Assembly: GCA_034432655.1 (NCBI GenBank)
Contig: DAOUBP010000159.1
Location: 1 to 56,894, forward strand
Source: DAOUBP01 sp034432655
GTDB lineage: Bacteria > Chloroflexota > Anaerolineae > CG2-30-64-16
Direction: 5' to 3'
DNA length: 56,894 nucleotides
Shown: positions 17,058-30,822 of the stretch, one piece after another
Numbering within the stretch: position 1 is the stretch's first letter
How the letters are laid out: each line of letters opens with the position of its first letter
The notes under the pieces: generated by a model
Told to the model about the DNA's origin: nothing
Seen by the model: the letters and a program-made list of their open reading frames with translations, nothing else
Database searches by the model: none
Translations under genes and position numbers: made by a program

Positions 17058-17086
17058 TTGACACTTAAGCCCTTCCCGGATATACT
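17058..17086 (+). promoter_or_regulatory. Strong promoter of the tRNA-Ala / leuS unit
   Basis: TTGACA (17058-17063), exactly 17 bases, TATACT (17081-17086). Initiation near 17093 leaves about seven bases before the first tRNA. This is the best consensus promoter in the window. Confidence 0.8.
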
Positions 17087-17099
17087 TTGAATTGCCCAA

Positions 17100-17172
<73 letters not shown>

Positions 17173-17204
17173 CTGGCGACCGACAGCGGTTCGCACGGGC
17201 ACCA

Positions 17205-17330
17205 ACTGGATAGCCGGCGTCGAACGGAAGTAGTAGGCCAGTTCCGCAGAGAGCGGGGGCAGGTGGAAACCTCGCAGGCGGCTCGGAACCCGCGTGCAGG
17301 CTGAACTCGTCCGGGAGCCGCAAAGACGAA
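17205..17330 (+). ncRNA. T-box stem I of the leuS leader, Leu specifier CTC
   Basis: Contains AGTAGTA (17229-17235), GCAGAGAGCGG (17246-17256), the distal loop GGTGGAAACC (17262-17271), a GTTCCG/CGGAAC stem, and GAA-CTC-G (17303-17309). CTC is a leucine codon in the specifier place, agreeing with the downstream gene. The matching antiterminator is not adjacent, as in a normal T-box, but more than 260 bases away at 17576-17590. Confidence 0.8.
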
Positions 17331-17347
17331 AGGTGGTCAGACAGTCG

Positions 17348-17440
17348 TAGAGTCCGATAGTCACGTAGTCGTTTCCAGGGGGAAGCGGTTTTCCATCAAC
17401 CAACTATCCGACTCGGCGACTATGAGACTATCCGACTAAT
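17348..17440. repeat. Long hairpin repeat of GACTATCCGACT-type units
   Basis: Bases 17350-17370 are complementary to 17416-17436 at 18 of 21 positions, and the unit CGACTATxxGACTATCCGAC repeats within the second arm. It lies between the T-box specifier stem and the second tRNA. In style it resembles the cluster at 4043-4130. Confidence 0.65.
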
Positions 17441-17490
17441 CTTTGCCGGGAGCGCCCGTTAACGCGCGTCTGAGTGGTCGGACTGATCAT

Positions 17491-17563
<73 letters not shown>

Positions 17564-17575
17564 CTACCGGCAACC

Positions 17576-17632
17576 AGGGTGGTACCGCGGAGTCCCCTTC
17601 GTCCCTGAATGAGGCGAGGGGGATTTCTGTTT
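17576..17632 (+). ncRNA. T-box antiterminator and terminator of the leuS leader
   Basis: AGGGTGGTACCGCGG at 17576-17590 is the conserved T-box sequence. Its TGGT bulge pairs with ACCA, matching A73 of tRNA-Leu. The terminator stem (17593-17603 with 17611-17623, two G-U pairs) and the T-rich tail (17624-17632) follow. Together with stem I at 17205-17330 it would form a leucine-responsive T-box, but hairpin and tRNA sequence separates the halves. Confidence 0.85.
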
Positions 17633-17651
17633 CTGGAAGCCGGTGACTGGA

Positions 17652-17687
17652 AGCCGGAAGCTGGTAACCAGTATTTAGCTTCCGGCT
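17652..17687 (+). other. Perfect hairpin just upstream of the leuS ribosome site
   Basis: AGCCGGAAGC (17652-17661) pairs perfectly with GCTTCCGGCT (17678-17687); the loop contains a second small palindrome (CTGGTAACCAG). It ends six bases before the GAGGTGA ribosome site. No T-run follows. It could tune translation or be a dispersed repeat, since GGAAGCCGG is also present at 17635-17643. Confidence 0.5.
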
Positions 17688-17703
17688 GCAACGAGGTGAC
17701 GAA

Positions 17704-20601
<2,898 letters not shown>

Positions 20602-20610
20602 AGCGACACG

Positions 20611-20648
20611 GAGGCCGGACACCTAGCGGGCCGCCCGGCCTCTGTTGA
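20611..20648 (+). terminator. Probable terminator after leuS
   Basis: GAGGCCGG (20611-20618) pairs with CCGGCCTC (20635-20642), loop 16 bases, then TGTTGATTT. It is a weak example, and read-through into ridA is possible. Confidence 0.45.
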
Positions 20649-20668
20649 TTTCATCTGCGGAGGAGAAC

Positions 20669-21049
20669 ATGCGCCAGACCATCAACACCACTGCCGCGCC
20701 GGCGGCCATCGGCCCCTACAGCCAGGCCGTGCGCGCGGGCGACTTCATCTTCACTTCCGGCCAGATCGGCCTGGACCCGGTCACGGGCAAACTGGTGGAA
20801 GGGGTGGAGGCCCAAACCCGGCAGGCGCTGGCAAACCTGGCGGTCATCCTGGAAGCAGCCGGCGCCACCTTCGAAGATGTGATCAAGACCACGATCTTTC
20901 TCGCCGACATGGGCGACTTTCAGACCGTGAACATGGTCTACGCCGCCGAATTCGCGGCCGATCCGCCGGCCCGTTCCACCGTTCAAGTGGCAGCGCTGCC
21001 CCGTCGCGCCCTGGTCGAGATCGAGATGGTGGCTTACGCGCCGCGCTAA
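20669..21049 (+). CDS. ridA: RidA family enamine/imine deaminase
   Basis: A 126-residue cytoplasmic protein of the RidA (YjgF/UK114) family, which hydrolyses reactive enamine or imine intermediates such as 2-aminoacrylate to ketoacids and protects PLP enzymes. Family landmarks are GPYSQAVRAG, FTSGQIGLDP, the catalytic Arg in ARSTVQVAALP and the end VEIEMVAYAP. The length is standard. ATG 20669 is preferred over 20645 because GGAGGAG stands just upstream and the conserved domain begins there. It follows leuS by 67 bases across a weak terminator. Confidence 0.92.
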   Translation: MRQTINTTAAPAAIGPYSQAVRAGDFIFTSGQIGLDPVTGKLVEGVEAQTRQALANLAVILEAAGATFEDVIKTTIFLADMGDFQTVNMVYAAEFAADPPARSTVQVAALPRRALVEIEMVAYAPR

Positions 21050-21125
21050 AGCTGAGGGGTTCCACCCCAGGCCTGGCCGTCCAACCCGGCCCCGGACGCC
21101 GCGCCTCAATGCGCGCCCGAAACAC

Positions 21126-21155
21126 TTGCCTTTTGTGTGGCCCTTCTGCTATAAT
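21126..21155 (+). promoter_or_regulatory. Promoter of the S1-domain gene
   Basis: TTGCCT (21126-21131), 18-base spacer, perfect TATAAT (21150-21155). The start is expected near 21162. Confidence 0.6.
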
Positions 21156-21193
21156 TTTGCCATTCTTCAGGTGGAGGGGGAGCACTCATTCTC

Positions 21194-22435
21194 ATGAAGA
21201 CCCACAAAGGACGGCGGTCTGGGCCGGCTTCGACCGATTCAAACCCCATGGACACGCTGCCGCTCGACGCTTTTGATTTCCCACAACTGCGTCAGGGCGA
21301 CACCGTGGAAGGCACAATTGTCAGTATCAGCCCCAGCCAGATCCTGGTTGACATCCACTACAAAGCTGATGCGATCGTTGACCCACGGGAGGTAGAACGC
21401 CTGGACAAAGATTTCCTCGCCTCACTAACCGTGGGGACACCCGTGATAGCTTTGATCGTGCAGCCAGAGGACAAAGATGGCAATGTCGTTGTCTCGCTGT
21501 CACGCGCGCAACAAGAGCTCGACTGGCAGCAGGCGGACGAACTGATGGCTTCTCAGGAGGTATTCGAGGGTCTGGTGACCGGTTATAACCGTGGAGGTGT
21601 CATCGTGCGCGTCGGCCGCGTGCGAGGTTTTGTCCCGGCCTCGCAACTCTCCGGCCGCTGGCAGGCACTACAGGATTCTGAAGGCGACCCTGAGCAACGG
21701 TGGGCGCGCCTGGTCGGCCAGACCATGCAACTCAAGGTGATCGAACTGGATCGCCAACGCAACCGGTTGATCCTCTCCGAGCGGGCCGCGCTGCGCGACG
21801 TCCGCAGAGAACAAAAAGAGCGTTTGCTGTCTACCATCAACAAAGGGGACCGTCTGACCGGTGTGGTGACCAGCATCGCCGACTTCGGCGCGTTCGTGGA
21901 CTTGGGCGGCGCCGACGGGCTGATCCACCTGTCGGAGCTCTCCTGGCAGCGGGTTGAGCACCCCAGCGAGGTCCTCAGCGTGGGGCAGACCGTAGAGGTT
22001 TACGTGATGAACGTGGACGAAGAGCGGCAGCGCATCGCCCTGAGCCTGCGCCGGCTGACTCCGGAGCCGTGGAGCGTGGTCGAACAGCAGTACACTGTGG
22101 GCCAGGTAGTCGAAGCCACCATCACCCGCTTGACCGCCTTTGGGGCTTTTGCCAGGATCAGCGACAACGTCGAGGGCCTCATCCACATTTCGGAGATGGC
22201 TGACTACCGCATCAACCACCCGAAAGAGATCTTACACGAAGGGGATGTGGTCCCGGTGCGCATCATCCGCATTGACCCGGCACGTCGCCGCGTCGGCCTG
22301 AGCCTGCGTCAGGCCAGCGACGACGCTTACGTCGAAGTGGATTGGGAGGCCGAGGGCGCGTCGGACGAAAAAGAGGGCGAGGGGCCGTTAGGACAGCCGC
22401 TGGCTGCTGCCTTGAAGGATGCTGACCTGGCCTGA
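21194..22435 (+). CDS. S1 RNA-binding domain protein (ribosomal protein S1-like)
   Basis: A 413-residue protein with four S1 (OB-fold) repeats at about residues 28-100, 115-190, 215-285 and 300-375. The third and fourth are the most typical (VVTSIADFGAFVDLGGADGLIHLSEL; ITRLTAFGAFARI, EGLIHISEM). The acidic C-terminal tail is dispensable-looking. Four-repeat S1 proteins of this size are the ribosomal protein S1 equivalents of many non-proteobacterial phyla and help load mRNA on the 30S subunit. GGAGGGGG lies rather far upstream of ATG 21194; ATG 21248 is an alternative. It has its own promoter and a strong terminator. Confidence 0.85.
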   Translation: MKTHKGRRSGPASTDSNPMDTLPLDAFDFPQLRQGDTVEGTIVSISPSQILVDIHYKADAIVDPREVERLDKDFLASLTVGTPVIALIVQPEDKDGNVVVSLSRAQQELDWQQADELMASQEVFEGLVTGYNRGGVIVRVGRVRGFVPASQLSGRWQALQDSEGDPEQRWARLVGQTMQLKVIELDRQRNRLILSERAALRDVRREQKERLLSTINKGDRLTGVVTSIADFGAFVDLGGADGLIHLSELSWQRVEHPSEVLSVGQTVEVYVMNVDEERQRIALSLRRLTPEPWSVVEQQYTVGQVVEATITRLTAFGAFARISDNVEGLIHISEMADYRINHPKEILHEGDVVPVRIIRIDPARRRVGLSLRQASDDAYVEVDWEAEGASDEKEGEGPLGQPLAAALKDADLA

Positions 22436-22485
22436 CACCGGGCTGCCACGCCGGTAGCAACTTACACGGATATTGCTGACCCAGC

Positions 22486-22519
22486 GGGGTGGCGGCATTG
22501 CGGTGCGCCACCCCTTTTT
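22486..22519 (+). terminator. Rho-independent terminator after the S1-domain gene
   Basis: A perfect 9-bp GC-rich stem (22486-22494 with 22506-22514), 11-base loop, followed by TTTTT. Confidence 0.9.
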
Positions 22520-22621
22520 AAATCCGGTAGACCACCAGACGGCGAGGCTGGCCGCAGCGTAGCGTCCGCAGGGAAGCAATGCCTTTGCCTGCGATATCCC
22601 TGGCCCTGTAGGGATGCCCGC

Positions 22622-22652
22622 TTACGACACTGTTTTCGGGCTGTGCTATAAT
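22622..22652 (+). promoter_or_regulatory. Promoter of clpC
   Basis: Perfect TATAAT at 22647-22652 with a weak TTACGA at 22622-22627 (19-base spacer). The leader to ATG 22760 is about 100 bases and includes a small GGGGC/GCCCC hairpin. No CtsR or CIRCE operator was recognised. The rest of the 324-base gap from 22436 holds only the terminator. Confidence 0.5.
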
Positions 22653-22759
22653 GAAGTCGTTGAGATATGCACCCACGCGCTTTTTGAGCAACCCAGGGGC
22701 TGGACGGCCCCGCTTCCGGTGCTATCTAACCTGAATCCAGGCGCAAAGGATTAGGAACT

Positions 22760-25243
<2,484 letters not shown>

Positions 25244-25370
25244 TGTTCGTTTGACCAACCGTCGTCGCCAAGACAACATGATCCGACAGCCGCGTGTCCC
25301 AGCACGCGGCTGTATTTCTATCAAGAACGGTGTTCAGCTTGTGCTTCTTGCTGATATGACGGAGCCCGCA

Positions 25371-27791
25371 ATGACCCTTTTCTGCGCCTGCCAAACGACC
25401 GAAGTCGTTACTACCAAGACGCCCCTTCGTCGTGGCAAAACTGAAGTCGTGACTACTAAGACGCCCCTTCGTGGTGGCGACTGCAGGCGCCGTCTGGCGC
25501 GTCTCGTCTGGATCGTGGTCCTGCTCATCTCGCCGTTGCTGATCCCTTTGACTCCAGGCCAGGCCCAAGAACCGCCCGCCGCGGCCGACATGTACGTTTC
25601 GGGCGAGATCCTGATAGGCTGGCACGCCGAACCGGCCGTGTGCGGAAGCGCTGATTCCCTGCAGGTGCCAGGAAAAATCACCCCTGAAGCATGCCGCCGG
25701 CTGGCCGACCTGGCGCCGGTCACGCTTCAGCCCCAGGAACTGCTGGCCGAACAGCGCACCCGCCCCGAATGGCAGGCTGCGGCAAGCGCGCTCACCGCGC
25801 TTACCGGCCTGGAGGTGCGCGATCTGATGTTGCCTTACGGGGTGGCGCGACTGGCGACGACACCAGGCCGTGAAACGAACGAGATCGCCCGCCTGCAAGC
25901 GCTGCCGTGGGTGGCTTATGCTGAGCCAAATTATGTTGCGCGGGCTGCAACATCTGTGCGCCAGGAACGGTACCCGAACGATCCGGACTTCGGCCAACAG
26001 TGGAACATGCGTCGCATTGCCGCGCCGGCAGCCTGGGCTGTGACCCGGGGCAGTTATTCGTTGGTGGTGGCTGTACTGGACTCAGGTGTTGACCTGTACC
26101 ACCCCGAATTCTCCGGCCGGTTGCGGCGCGGTTATGACTATGTCAACCGGGATAATGACCCCTACGACGACGATGGCCACGGCACCCACGTAGCCGGCCT
26201 GATCGCAGCCAACGCCGACAATTTCACCGGGATCACAGGCCTGGCCCCCAACATCCAGCTCTTGCCTTATAAGGTGTTGAACCAATACGGAGAGGGCTCG
26301 TACTACAATATCGCCTCCGCCATCTACGACGCCAGCAACAACGCGTACGTCCAGGTGATCAACCTCAGTTTGGGTGGCTTTTCCAGCGATTTGACGCTGC
26401 AAGACGCGATCAACCATGCCATCTCGCAAGGTAAACTCGTTGTGGCTGCAGCCGGGAACTGCGCCCAGGGCGAGACTGGTTGTCAGGGGGTCAATCCCAC
26501 CTATTACCCTGCTGCCTATCCGGGCGTGCTGGCTGTGGGCGCCAGCGATCACTACGACGAATGGGCGTTCTACTCCGGCTACAAACCGTATGTCGGCCTG
26601 GCGGCTCCCGGCGGAACCCCTGGGGACGGCATCTGGAGCACCGTGCCGGGAGGTTATGCGGCTTCTGTGGGCACCTCTATGGCTGCGCCGTTGGTCTCGG
26701 CAGCCGCCGCGCTGGTGTGGACGATGCAGCCGGGTTGGTCGGCGCAGCAGGTCGCCGATCTTCTCAAAAACACGGCCGATAAGGTGGGGGCCTTCCCCTA
26801 TATCAATGGCCGCAACGACTATTTCGGCCACGGCCGGCTCAACATAGCCAATGCCATCCGCTGGGCCCATCCACCGGCCTTGAACGCAGCCACCCTGACC
26901 CAATCCTTCCTGACCGACAATCCCGGCCAGGACCAGGTCGGCACCATCATACTCACGAACCCCAGCGAACAGGATGTCCAATGGCAGGCACAGGTGCTTC
27001 AAGGGACCTCCTGGCTGAGCCTCTTGACGTCATCGGGCCTGGCCTCTTACAGCAGCCCAGGCAACCTGATCTTTCGTGTCGGGCCGGCTGCATTGACGCC
27101 GGGTAGCTACACAGGGAGGATACGCGTTCAGCCGCTTTCGCCGCCCCAACTGCCGGCCTTCGAGATCGTGATCACGCTCAAAGTAGCCGCTGCGCTCCAA
27201 CGCGGCTATCTGCCGCTGGCCGGCCGCGATTGGTTCAGCATCGGCTGGTACGACCCGTTTGCGCCGGACGTCCCAACCCCGACGCCTCTAAACCTGAGCA
27301 ACAACTCCGCCTATCCGGTGGCCTTGCCGTTCCCGGTGCCGTTCTACGGCCGCGCTTACACCACCGTTTGGGTGTCGGACAACGGGCTGGCCTGGTTCGG
27401 CGCCAGTTCCGCGGCGCATTTGCAGCCGCCGGCCGCCTGCCTGCCCTCGGCGGCTGCGCCCAACAACGCCATCTACGTCCTGGCCCAGGATTGGGACCCG
27501 GCCCTGGGCGGCCAGGTGTACGTACATCAGCCGGATTGGGACACTTATGTGATTACCTGGCATGAGGTACGACGCCCTTGGAACAGCATGCCGCAATCGT
27601 TCCAGCTGATTTTCCGTCGGGATGGCCAGATCGCGGCCTCTTACCGGGCCGTCGAAAGCACGCCACCGGCGATTATCGGCACCGAGAACGAAGACGGCAC
27701 GGTGGCAACACAAGTCTATTGCAGCGGCACCGGCCAACGCCCGCGCAACGGCGATTCCCTTTTGCTGCGAGCCGTATTGCCCTGGCAATGA
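25371..27791 (+). CDS. Secreted subtilisin-like serine protease (S8) with C-terminal beta domains
   Basis: An 806-residue exported protease. An unusual N-terminal stretch made of a 14-codon tandem repeat precedes a hydrophobic signal segment (LVWIVVLLISPLLI) and an inhibitor-like propeptide (residues about 70-200). The S8 catalytic domain follows: Asp in VAVLDSGVD, His in DGHGTHVAGL, Ser in VGTSMAAPL. The C-terminal half holds a BACON/Ig-like beta segment (residues about 510-640) and a NIDO-like or adhesive domain. ATG 25371 is chosen for GGAG seven bases upstream; the frame is open from 25251. It may process surface proteins or scavenge peptides. The start and the signal cleavage point are uncertain because of the repeat. 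Confidence 0.85.
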   Translation: MTLFCACQTTEVVTTKTPLRRGKTEVVTTKTPLRGGDCRRRLARLVWIVVLLISPLLIPLTPGQAQEPPAAADMYVSGEILIGWHAEPAVCGSADSLQVPGKITPEACRRLADLAPVTLQPQELLAEQRTRPEWQAAASALTALTGLEVRDLMLPYGVARLATTPGRETNEIARLQALPWVAYAEPNYVARAATSVRQERYPNDPDFGQQWNMRRIAAPAAWAVTRGSYSLVVAVLDSGVDLYHPEFSGRLRRGYDYVNRDNDPYDDDGHGTHVAGLIAANADNFTGITGLAPNIQLLPYKVLNQYGEGSYYNIASAIYDASNNAYVQVINLSLGGFSSDLTLQDAINHAISQGKLVVAAAGNCAQGETGCQGVNPTYYPAAYPGVLAVGASDHYDEWAFYSGYKPYVGLAAPGGTPGDGIWSTVPGGYAASVGTSMAAPLVSAAAALVWTMQPGWSAQQVADLLKNTADKVGAFPYINGRNDYFGHGRLNIANAIRWAHPPALNAATLTQSFLTDNPGQDQVGTIILTNPSEQDVQWQAQVLQGTSWLSLLTSSGLASYSSPGNLIFRVGPAALTPGSYTGRIRVQPLSPPQLPAFEIVITLKVAAALQRGYLPLAGRDWFSIGWYDPFAPDVPTPTPLNLSNNSAYPVALPFPVPFYGRAYTTVWVSDNGLAWFGASSAAHLQPPAACLPSAAAPNNAIYVLAQDWDPALGGQVYVHQPDWDTYVITWHEVRRPWNSMPQSFQLIFRRDGQIAASYRAVESTPPAIIGTENEDGTVATQVYCSGTGQRPRNGDSLLLRAVLPWQ
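25398..25481. repeat. Tandem 42-bp repeat (two copies) in the protease signal region
   Basis: Copies 25398-25439 and 25440-25481 abut exactly and differ at a few bases. Each encodes TEVVTTKTPLR plus Gly and two to three more residues. The core GAAGTCGTTACTAC is shared with the palindromic repeat at 14874-14925. The period is a multiple of three, so the reading frame is kept. Confidence 0.8.
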
Positions 27792-27834
27792 CATGGGATG
27801 AGCATGCCAGTTTCAGCTTTTGCCCCGTCACGGT

Positions 27835-27840
27835 TATAAT
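27835..27840 (+). promoter_or_regulatory. -10 box of the solute-binding protein gene
   Basis: Perfect TATAAT about 50 bases before the likely start codon. The -35 region is unconvincing. Confidence 0.4.
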
Positions 27841-27893
27841 TCACACAGCTGATGCCCTCCCGCCAACAGGCAAGCAGCTAAAGGCCGAAAACC

Positions 27894-29336
27894 ATGCCCG
27901 GGATTGAAATCAGCAGTTTGATGCAACCTAAACCCGCCGGGAATGAGCCATGCTTTGCTGCCCGGCACACGGCTACACCCTTGTGCCGGGTTGGCAGACA
28001 ATTCCCATCAGCAACGATGCTGTTGATTGTGGCGCTTTTGACCGCCTGCGTCGCCCAGTCACCGACCGCTACCTCATCCCCGGAAACGCCGATGCCTGCG
28101 GCCACCGCAGCCACAACCGCGGGCCAGCCAACGCTGACGCCTCCCGCACCGACGCCGGCCCCGCCCGCGGAAAGCCCGACCACCCTTACATGGTGGACGC
28201 CTGACTTCCTGAGCCCACAAGGAGCACAACCGGTCAAGGCGCTGCTCGAAGCTCAGCTGGCGGATTTTGAGCGCACCTACGCCGGACAGGTGCAGGTCAA
28301 GGTAATGCCGAAGATGCGCTACGGCAAAGGCGGTATTCTCGACCTGTTGCGTACCGCCCAACCGGTGGCCCCCAGCATCCTGCCCGATCTCGTTGTGCTG
28401 GACGTATTCGAACTGGAACAGGCTGTCTCGGCCGGCTTGCTGCAGCCGCTGGATCAATTGCTGGCCGAAGAAGTGTTGCAACCACTGTATCCTTTCGCGC
28501 GTGCTGCGGGGCAGTTTCAGGGGCAACTGCTGGCCGTCCAATATCTTGCCGATCTGGAACACATCATCTTCCTGGCAAACGCAGTGCCGAACCCGCCTCA
28601 AACCTGGGACGACCTGCTGCGCTCCGGCGCAACGCCCTATCTATTCCCGTTGGGGGCACCGCAACCGGGCGCCAACACCAGCCGTTTCAGGAGCCTGCAG
28701 TGCGTCCAGCTGAGCCATTATCTGTCGGCCGGCGCCACCCTCAACCCCACTACTCGCCAGCTCACGCTGGAGGAGACACCGCTCCTGCGCCTGCTCACTT
28801 TCTACAAGAGCGCGTCGGATGCCGGGATGCTGCCGCCCAACGCCCTTGAGATCAACAGCACCGACATGGTCTGGAATATCTTCGCCCAAGGGCGGGTGCC
28901 GCTGGCCCAGGTGACCGCCCGGCAATATCTGGCCGAGGCTGGGGCAGCCAGTCCCATCAGGTTTGCAGCTACCCCCGGTTGGGCCGGCCCGGCCACGCCG
29001 GTCGCCAGCGGGTGGGCGCTGGCGATCGTGACTACCAATCCGAAGCGCCAGCAGTTGGCGGCCGACCTTATCGCCTGGCTGTTGGAGCCACAACGCGCTG
29101 GCACCCTGGCGCGCGCCGTCGGCTGGCTGCCAACCTCGCCTGTTGCGTTGAATACCTGGGGCGATCAGCCATACTACACGTTTCTCGCTGCACAACTGGC
29201 CGGCGCGGTCAGCCCGCCGGTGGGCCCAGACTACGCGCAAACCAGTTCTCAGCTACAAAAAGCGGTGGTGGCAGTGCTGGCCGAGGGGGTCAGCCCCCGG
29301 GACGCGACCACGGCCGCATTGGGAACCGCACGTTAG
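27894..29336 (+). CDS. Extracellular solute-binding lipoprotein (ABC sugar type, family 1-like)
   Basis: A 480-residue lipoprotein: signal region with lipobox LLTAC (Cys about residue 51 from this start), Pro/Thr/Ala linker to about residue 95, then a two-lobe solute-binding domain of the family 1 carbohydrate/oligosaccharide type (TLTWWTPDFLSP, WDDLLR, VASGWALAIVTTNP and the C-terminal helices). It would capture a ligand at the cell surface for an ABC importer, but no permease or ATPase gene is next to it. The start is uncertain: ATG 27894 gives a long basic n-region, ATG 27921 is similar, and ATG 28017 would begin right at the hydrophobic core. Glycerate kinase follows 26 bases later, perhaps in the same transcript. 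Confidence 0.78.
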   Translation: MPGIEISSLMQPKPAGNEPCFAARHTATPLCRVGRQFPSATMLLIVALLTACVAQSPTATSSPETPMPAATAATTAGQPTLTPPAPTPAPPAESPTTLTWWTPDFLSPQGAQPVKALLEAQLADFERTYAGQVQVKVMPKMRYGKGGILDLLRTAQPVAPSILPDLVVLDVFELEQAVSAGLLQPLDQLLAEEVLQPLYPFARAAGQFQGQLLAVQYLADLEHIIFLANAVPNPPQTWDDLLRSGATPYLFPLGAPQPGANTSRFRSLQCVQLSHYLSAGATLNPTTRQLTLEETPLLRLLTFYKSASDAGMLPPNALEINSTDMVWNIFAQGRVPLAQVTARQYLAEAGAASPIRFAATPGWAGPATPVASGWALAIVTTNPKRQQLAADLIAWLLEPQRAGTLARAVGWLPTSPVALNTWGDQPYYTFLAAQLAGAVSPPVGPDYAQTSSQLQKAVVAVLAEGVSPRDATTAALGTAR

Positions 29337-29362
29337 CGCCGATTACCAATCAGGAGCAGCAG

Positions 29363-30796
29363 ATGACCGTCCCTACCGCACTCTCACCGCACAACAGGGA
29401 TATCATCGTCCGCTTGCTGGAGGCCGCTTTGCACGCCGTGGACCCGTTCGAGGCGGTGCGCCGTCAAGTTTCGATAGCAGGGGAGACGTTGCGCATCGGC
29501 GCGCAGGACTATCCCCTTGCCGACATCGGGCGCATCCTGGTAGTCGGCGGCGGAAAGGCAGGCACACCGATGGCGGCGGCCGTGTATCAGGTGCTCGGCA
29601 ACCGGATCACGGCCGGGGTCGTCAACGTGAAGTACGGCCATACTGCGGGCGCAGGCGGCTGGCAGGTGCGTTTCGGCCACGGGGGCAAACCGACAGGGGC
29701 TCCCGCCCCAGCCGAAACCGGCCCGATCCGGATCAAAGAAGCCGGCCATCCCGTGCCCGATGCGGCCGGCCAGGCCGGCGCGGAAGCGATCGTGGCCTTG
29801 CTCGGTGGGCTCACCCCGCGCGATCTGGTGCTGGTGTTGATCTCCGGCGGTGGATCGGCGCTGTTGCCCCTCCCGGCCGAGGGCATCTCCCTGGCCGACT
29901 ACCAGGCGTTGACTGGCCTGTTGCTGCGGTGCGGGGCAGATATCACCGAGATCAACACGGTGCGCAAGCACTGCTCTCGCCTGCAGGGTGGCCAGCTGGC
30001 GCGGCTGGCGTGGCCGGCACAGGTGGCCACGCTGATCCTTTCGGACGTGGTAGGCACCCCGTTGGACGCGATCGCGTCCGGCCCCACCGTGCCCGATCAC
30101 AGCACCTTTGCCGATGCCTGGGCAGTGTTGGAACGCTACGCCATTGTAGATCAGGTGCCGGACAGCGTGCGGACGCACCTTCGGCAGGGAGTGGCCGGCC
30201 TTATCCCAGACACACCAAAGGCGGGCGATCCTCTCTTCGAGCGGGTCAACAACGTTGTGATCGGCGACAACCTGATCGCCGGCCGGGCCGCCGTGGCCGA
30301 GGCGGCACGCCTGGGCATGCGTGGGGTGTTGCTCACCACTTTCATCCAGGGTGAGGCGCGCGAGGTGGGTCGCGCAGTCGCCGGCCTGGCCCAGGGGATT
30401 GCCACGGGCCAGTCCGACATCGTGCCCCCGGCCTGCCTGGTGATGGGCGGCGAGACGACGGTCACCCTGCGCGGAGACGGCCTGGGCGGCCGCAACCAGG
30501 AGCTGGCGTTGGCCGCGGCCATTGCGCTGGACAGCTATCCGTTGCCGGCCGGCTCACAGGTCGCTGTGGTGAGCCTGGGCACCGACGGGACAGATGGCCC
30601 CACCGATGCGGCCGGCGGCCTCGCCACGGCGGACTCCCTGGCCCGCGCCCGCGCAGCCGGCCTGGACGCGCGCGCGGCCCTGGCCGCCAACGACAGCTAT
30701 CGGTTCCTGTCGGCACTGGGCGATTTGATCATCACCGGGCCGACCCAAACCAACGTCAACGATCTGATCCTGGTGTGTTGTTGGCCGGGCGTTTGA
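29363..30796 (+). CDS. Glycerate 2-kinase (DUF4147/MOFRL family)
   Basis: A 477-residue soluble kinase with an N-terminal DUF4147 domain (ILVVGGGKAGTPMA, VLISGGGSALLPLP) and a C-terminal MOFRL domain (LGGRNQELALAAA, GTDGTDGPTDAAGG). Family members phosphorylate D-glycerate at the 2-position with ATP, feeding 2-phosphoglycerate into glycolysis. ATG 29363 has CAGGAG upstream; the same frame is open for 384 bases into the preceding gene but without support. It sits 26 bases after the solute-binding gene. No hydroxypyruvate or tartronate enzyme is adjacent, so the source of glycerate is not shown. Confidence 0.88.
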   Translation: MTVPTALSPHNRDIIVRLLEAALHAVDPFEAVRRQVSIAGETLRIGAQDYPLADIGRILVVGGGKAGTPMAAAVYQVLGNRITAGVVNVKYGHTAGAGGWQVRFGHGGKPTGAPAPAETGPIRIKEAGHPVPDAAGQAGAEAIVALLGGLTPRDLVLVLISGGGSALLPLPAEGISLADYQALTGLLLRCGADITEINTVRKHCSRLQGGQLARLAWPAQVATLILSDVVGTPLDAIASGPTVPDHSTFADAWAVLERYAIVDQVPDSVRTHLRQGVAGLIPDTPKAGDPLFERVNNVVIGDNLIAGRAAVAEAARLGMRGVLLTTFIQGEAREVGRAVAGLAQGIATGQSDIVPPACLVMGGETTVTLRGDGLGGRNQELALAAAIALDSYPLPAGSQVAVVSLGTDGTDGPTDAAGGLATADSLARARAAGLDARAALAANDSYRFLSALGDLIITGPTQTNVNDLILVCCWPGV

Positions 30797-30822
30797 CATC
30801 GTCCTGAAAGACCGCTAGAATT

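Noticed and set aside
21052..21075. Small GGGGT/ACCCC hairpin after ridA
   Set aside because: The stem is only five pairs with no T-run; too weak to call a terminator.
28979..29362. Upstream extension of the glycerate kinase frame
   Set aside because: It lies inside the solute-binding gene in another frame and has no ribosome site; ATG 29363 does.
30793..30821. TTGACA, 17 bases, TAGAAT just before the family 2 glycosyltransferase
   Set aside because: The match is good, but transcription would begin about five bases after the GTG start codon, and no later in-frame start keeps the first strand. The -35 also overlaps the preceding stop codon. Probably chance, or the start is wrong.
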